From Streptomyces sp. L2 (GTDB lineage: Bacteria; Actinomycetota; Actinomycetes; Streptomycetales; Streptomycetaceae): 64,000 nt of DNA. Where the stretch lies: positions 7,068,001 to 7,132,000 of the forward strand of contig NZ_QBDT01000001.1 of NCBI RefSeq assembly GCF_004124325.1. Direction: 5' to 3'. Made by a program: the position numbers and the translations under genes. The notes beneath the pieces were generated by a model. The model was not told where the DNA came from and ran no database searches. It saw nothing but the letters and a program-made list of their open reading frames with translations. Positions 60,996 to 64,000 of the stretch are shown here, piece after piece; position 1 is the first letter of the stretch, and each line of letters opens with the position of its first letter.

Positions 60996-62663
60996 ATGAG
61001 TACACAGCACCCGGTGGCGTCGGCGGCACTGGTGAGCGCGGCCCGGTCGGGAGACCCGGCGGCCCAGGACGCCCTGGTCAGCGCGTACCTTCCGCTGGTC
61101 TACAACATCGTGGGGCGGGCTCTGGACGGCTCGGTCGATGTCGACGACGTCGTCCAGGAGACGATGCTGCGCGCCCTGGACGCGCTGGGCGGGCTGCGTA
61201 CTCCCGAGAGTTTCCGCTCCTGGCTGGTGGCCATCGCCATGAACCAGGTCCGGGCCCACTGGCAGGGCCGGCAGGTCACCCCGGGCGCCGTGGAGGACGC
61301 CGGGGACGTCGTGGACCCGGGCGCCGACTTCGTGGACCTGACCATGGTGCGGCTGCAGCTCACCGGCCAGCGCCAGGAGACCGCGCGGGCGACCCGCTGG
61401 CTGGAGCCCGACGACCGGGGGCTGCTGTCCGTGTGGTGGCTGGAGTGCGCCGGTGAGCTGACCCGGGCCGAGGTCGCCACGGCCCTGGAACTGACCCCGG
61501 AGCACACGGCGGTCCGGGTGCAGCGGATGAAGGCGCAGCTGGAGGCGGCCCGGGTGGTGGTGCGGGCGCTCGACGCACAGCCGCCGTGCGGGGAACTGCG
61601 GGGTGTGCTCGCCGCCTGGGACGGCCGGCCCTCCGCGCTGTGGCGCAAGCGAATAGCCCGGCACGCCCGCGGCTGCGTGCGCTGCTCCGGGCTGTGGAGC
61701 GGGCTGATGCCCGCGGAGGGGCTGCTGGCCGGCCTGGCGCTGGTCCCGGTGTCGGCCGTGCTGCTCGCGAAGATACGATCCGCCGCCGCGGGCGGCGGGA
61801 TGACCCTGGCCGGCTCCACGTCCCCGTTCGACGCGACCGCCGAGCACACCGCACTGGGAGCTGACGCCGGTCCGGGCGCCGGGCATCGCGCGGGCGGGGG
61901 CGGCCGGGCCGGCGCCCGTGGCGAGGCCCGCCGACGGCGGCGCAACCGCCGCCGCGTCGCGGGCGCCGCCTTCGTGGCGGCCTGCCTGGCGGGCGGCGGC
62001 CTCTGGTACGCCGGCACGTACTCCGGGACCGGGCACGATGCCGCGGACCGCACCGCGGGTGACCCCGTCGTCGACCTCTCGGCACCCAGCGCCGACGCGA
62101 TCTCACCCTCGGCGTCGGCCTCGGCCTCCGCCTCTCCGTCGCCGTCCGCGTCGAAGTCCAAGAAGCCGACACCGTCCAAGAGCCCCCGCACGGCCAGGAA
62201 GAAGCACACCGCCACTCCTACCCCGACCCCGCGGCGGACCCGGACACCGGTCGCCGCGCCGCCGGCCCAGTCGGCCCCCTCCGACACCGTGTCGCAGGTC
62301 GTGGCCCTGGTGAACAAGGAGCGCGCGACCGCCGGCTGCGGGCCGGTCACGGAGAACGCGCAGCTGGAGAAGGCGGCACAGGGCCACTCCGACGACATGG
62401 CCGCCCGCAACTTCTTCGACCACACCAACCCGGACGGCGCCGACCCCGGGCAGCGCATCACCGCCGCCGGGTACCGCTGGTCCACGTACGGCGAGAACAT
62501 CGCCATGGGCCAGCAGACCCCGCAGGCGGTGATGGACGCCTGGATGAACAGCCCCGGCCACCGCGCCAACATCCTCAACTGCTCCTTCAAGGACATCGGC
62601 GTCGGTGTGCACCGGGGCTCGGGCGGCCCGTGGTGGACCCAGGACTTCGGCGCCAAACTCTGA
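60996..62663 (+). CDS. ECF sigma factor with zinc anti-sigma motif, membrane helix and CAP domain
   Basis: A 555-residue protein. Residues about 15-90 are sigma region 2 (AYLPLVYNIVGRALDGSVDV, DDVVQETMLRALDALGG) and about 145-190 sigma region 4 (LTRAEVATALELTPEHTAVR). A C-X24-H-X3-C-X2-C pattern (C198, H223, C227, C230) matches zinc-dependent anti-sigma domains. One helix follows at about 321-340, then a Ser/Pro/Lys/Thr-rich stretch, then a CAP/SCP domain (430-555, with YGENIAMG and MNSPGHRANIL). Sigma regions would be cytoplasmic and the CAP domain outside. ATG at 60996 with an AGGGAAG upstream. Fusions of this kind are known in some actinobacterial ECF groups; the CAP ligand is unknown. Confidence 0.9.
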   Translation: MSTQHPVASAALVSAARSGDPAAQDALVSAYLPLVYNIVGRALDGSVDVDDVVQETMLRALDALGGLRTPESFRSWLVAIAMNQVRAHWQGRQVTPGAVEDAGDVVDPGADFVDLTMVRLQLTGQRQETARATRWLEPDDRGLLSVWWLECAGELTRAEVATALELTPEHTAVRVQRMKAQLEAARVVVRALDAQPPCGELRGVLAAWDGRPSALWRKRIARHARGCVRCSGLWSGLMPAEGLLAGLALVPVSAVLLAKIRSAAAGGGMTLAGSTSPFDATAEHTALGADAGPGAGHRAGGGGRAGARGEARRRRRNRRRVAGAAFVAACLAGGGLWYAGTYSGTGHDAADRTAGDPVVDLSAPSADAISPSASASASASPSPSASKSKKPTPSKSPRTARKKHTATPTPTPRRTRTPVAAPPAQSAPSDTVSQVVALVNKERATAGCGPVTENAQLEKAAQGHSDDMAARNFFDHTNPDGADPGQRITAAGYRWSTYGENIAMGQQTPQAVMDAWMNSPGHRANILNCSFKDIGVGVHRGSGGPWWTQDFGAKL

Positions 62664-62679
62664 CCGGCCGCGGGCCCGG

Positions 62680-62787
62680 CACAGCAGGACGTGCTTGGCC
62701 TGTCCGCGGCCGGCTCACCACATGACGTGCCTGCCGGGCCGCGGACGGGCTCACAGCATGACGTGCTTGACCTGTGTGTAGTCCAGC
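62680..62787. repeat. 36-bp tandem repeat over the aldehyde dehydrogenase stop
   Basis: Units at 62680-62715 and 62716-62751 and a third, partial one reaching into the aldehyde dehydrogenase gene (62752 onward) share CACxxCAxGACGTGCxTGxC and a CCGCGGxCGGCT end. Each unit repeats the coding end of the dehydrogenase (KHVML-stop on the minus strand) with its stop codon. Confidence 0.85.
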
Positions 62788-64000
62788 AGCCCGGTGAGCG
62801 AGAGGTCGCTGCCGTAGCCGGAGTGCCGTACCCCGCCGTGCGGCATCTCCGAGACCGTCGTGCCGTGCGTGTTGACCCAGACGATGCCCGTCGCCAGGGC
62901 GCGGCTCGCCCGCATCGCCCGGTCGTGGTCACGGGTCCACACACTCGCCGCGAGGCCCTGCGGGACGGCGTTCGCCAGACGGAGGGCCTCGGCCTCCTCG
63001 CGGAACGGCTGCACGGTGACGACCGGGCCGAACACCTCCCCGCGGACGACCTCGTCCTCCTGCCGGACCCCGGCGACCACCGTGGCCCGGTGGAAGAAGC
63101 CGGGGCGGTCCACGGCCGTGCCGCCGGCGACCACCTCGGCGTGGCCCGGCAGGCGCTCCAGCACGCCCCGCACCGAGGCGAGGTGGGCCGCGCTCGCGAG
63201 CGGCCCGAAGTCGGTGTCCGGGTCGCCGGGGCCGCCCGGCCGCAGCGCGCCCGCCCGGTCGGCGAAGGCCCGCAGGAACGTGTCGTGGATCCGGTGGTGG
63301 ACGAGGACGCGGGTGGCGGCCGTGCAGTCCTGGCCCGCGTTGTAGAAGGCCAGGGGCGCCAACTGAGCGACGGCGTCCTCGAGATCGGCGTCCTCGTGGA
63401 TCACCACCGGTGCGTTGCCGCCCAGTTCCAGATGGGTCCGCTTGAGGTCCGCCGCGGCCGCCGCGGCGATCTCCTGCCCGGCCCGCACACTGCCGGTGAC
63501 GGCGACCATCCGGACGTCCGGGTGGGCGACCAGCCGGCGCCCGGTGTCCCGGTCGCCGCACACCACGTTCAGCACACCGGGCGGCAGGTGCGCGGCGGCC
63601 AGCCGGGCCAGCAGCGCGGCCGACGTCGGCGTGGTCTCCGACGGCTTCAGGACGACGGTGTTGCCGGCGGCGAGCGCCGGGGCGACCTTCCACACGGCCA
63701 TCATCAGCGGGTAGTTCCACGGAGTGATCTGCGCGCAGACCCCGACCGGCTCCCGGCGCAGCACGGAGGTGCGGCCCGGTGTGTACTCGGCCGCGGCGGC
63801 GCCCGGCAGGTTCCGGGCCGCCCCAGCGAAGTACCGCAACACGTCCACGATCGCGGGCAGTTCGTCCGCCAGGAACAGGGCGCGCGGCTTGCCGGTGTCG
63901 GTGATCTCGGCCCGTGCGACCGTGTCCGCCTGCCGCTCCAGCGCGTCGGCGAGGTGCAGCAGCGCGGTCTGCCGCTGCGCGGGGGTGGTGGCCGCCCAGC
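62751..64000 (-). CDS. Aldehyde dehydrogenase, C-terminal part (aminobutyraldehyde type)
   Basis: The C-terminal 416 residues of an NAD-dependent aldehyde dehydrogenase; the start lies beyond the window. Visible are WNYPLMMAVWKVAPALAAGN in the cofactor domain, the general base in LELGGNAPVV, the catalytic cysteine in NAGQDCTAATR and the late GEVFGPVVTVQPF. The pattern, with AGQDCTAATRVLVH, fits gamma-aminobutyraldehyde/betaine aldehyde dehydrogenases of putrescine catabolism. The 3' end lies inside the 36-bp repeat array and is convergent with the sigma factor gene. Confidence 0.93.
   Translation of the reverse strand, partial: WAATTPAQRQTALLHLADALERQADTVARAEITDTGKPRALFLADELPAIVDVLRYFAGAARNLPGAAAAEYTPGRTSVLRREPVGVCAQITPWNYPLMMAVWKVAPALAAGNTVVLKPSETTPTSAALLARLAAAHLPPGVLNVVCGDRDTGRRLVAHPDVRMVAVTGSVRAGQEIAAAAAADLKRTHLELGGNAPVVIHEDADLEDAVAQLAPLAFYNAGQDCTAATRVLVHHRIHDTFLRAFADRAGALRPGGPGDPDTDFGPLASAAHLASVRGVLERLPGHAEVVAGGTAVDRPGFFHRATVVAGVRQEDEVVRGEVFGPVVTVQPFREEAEALRLANAVPQGLAASVWTRDHDRAMRASRALATGIVWVNTHGTTVSEMPHGGVRHSGYGSDLSLTGLLDYTQVKHVML

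Overview
This window is a stretch of high-GC actinobacterial chromosome, most likely Streptomyces. The evidence is very GC-rich DNA, many GTG starts, widespread GTGA/ATGA start-stop overlaps, mycothiol- and F420-type enzymes, and families typical of Streptomyces (DUF4865, a tandem TerD protein, an ECF sigma factor with a long C-terminal extension). About 55 protein genes are supported. No rRNA, tRNA, CRISPR array, phage module or transposase gene was seen. One small non-autonomous transposon-like element is present.

Layout. 1-4526: distal part of a peptide/nickel-type ABC importer operon (solute-binding protein tail, two permeases, two ATPases) with a strong hairpin between binding protein and permease. 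4499-12286: housekeeping and detoxification genes (kinase-like protein, metallo-beta-lactamase fold hydrolase, M20 peptidase, geranylgeranyl-reductase-like flavoprotein) and two divergent TetR/oxidoreductase pairs. 12378-14260: two-component system. 14576-14875: a 223-bp MITE with CTAG target duplication. 14876-16847: divergent DHA2 exporter/MarR pair.

16894-24559 is the most distinctive locus: a radical SAM protein coupled to a DUF1152 protein faces a four-gene coupled operon of two different ATP-grasp ligases, an MFS transporter and a FemAB/GNAT-like acyltransferase. The set looks like a compact biosynthesis-plus-export cassette for a small peptide-like molecule whose product I cannot name.

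24588-33384: MFS and small enzymes, then a DeoR regulator facing an AgaS-like sugar isomerase and a class II aldolase (amino-sugar catabolism), an RlmG-like rRNA methyltransferase, an AlkB-like dioxygenase and a ROK protein. 33548-35645: TetR-DUF4865-phosphotriesterase operon with a clear palindromic operator. 35826-39420: SHOCT protein and MacB-type ABC exporter ending at a 22-bp perfect terminator stem. 39860-46826: RsbW-like kinase, cysteine synthase-like PLP enzyme, SRPBCC and VOC proteins, a DeoR regulator and a large membrane-interrupted hydrolase. 46880-53277: beta-helix/AAA+ fusion, membrane protein, MOSC protein, proline-rich protein and tandem TerD protein. 53334-59804: glycosyltransferase, racemase, membrane proteins, apolipoprotein N-acyltransferase (lnt) and a Nudix enzyme. 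59907-64000: a second AgaR-like regulator, a membrane-anchored ECF sigma factor carrying a zinc anti-sigma signature and an external CAP domain, and an aldehyde dehydrogenase cut by the window edge.

Tandem repeats overlap the stop codons of two genes (56212-56314 and 62680-62787). Several clean inverted repeats sit in front of TetR, MarR and DeoR genes and are likely operators.
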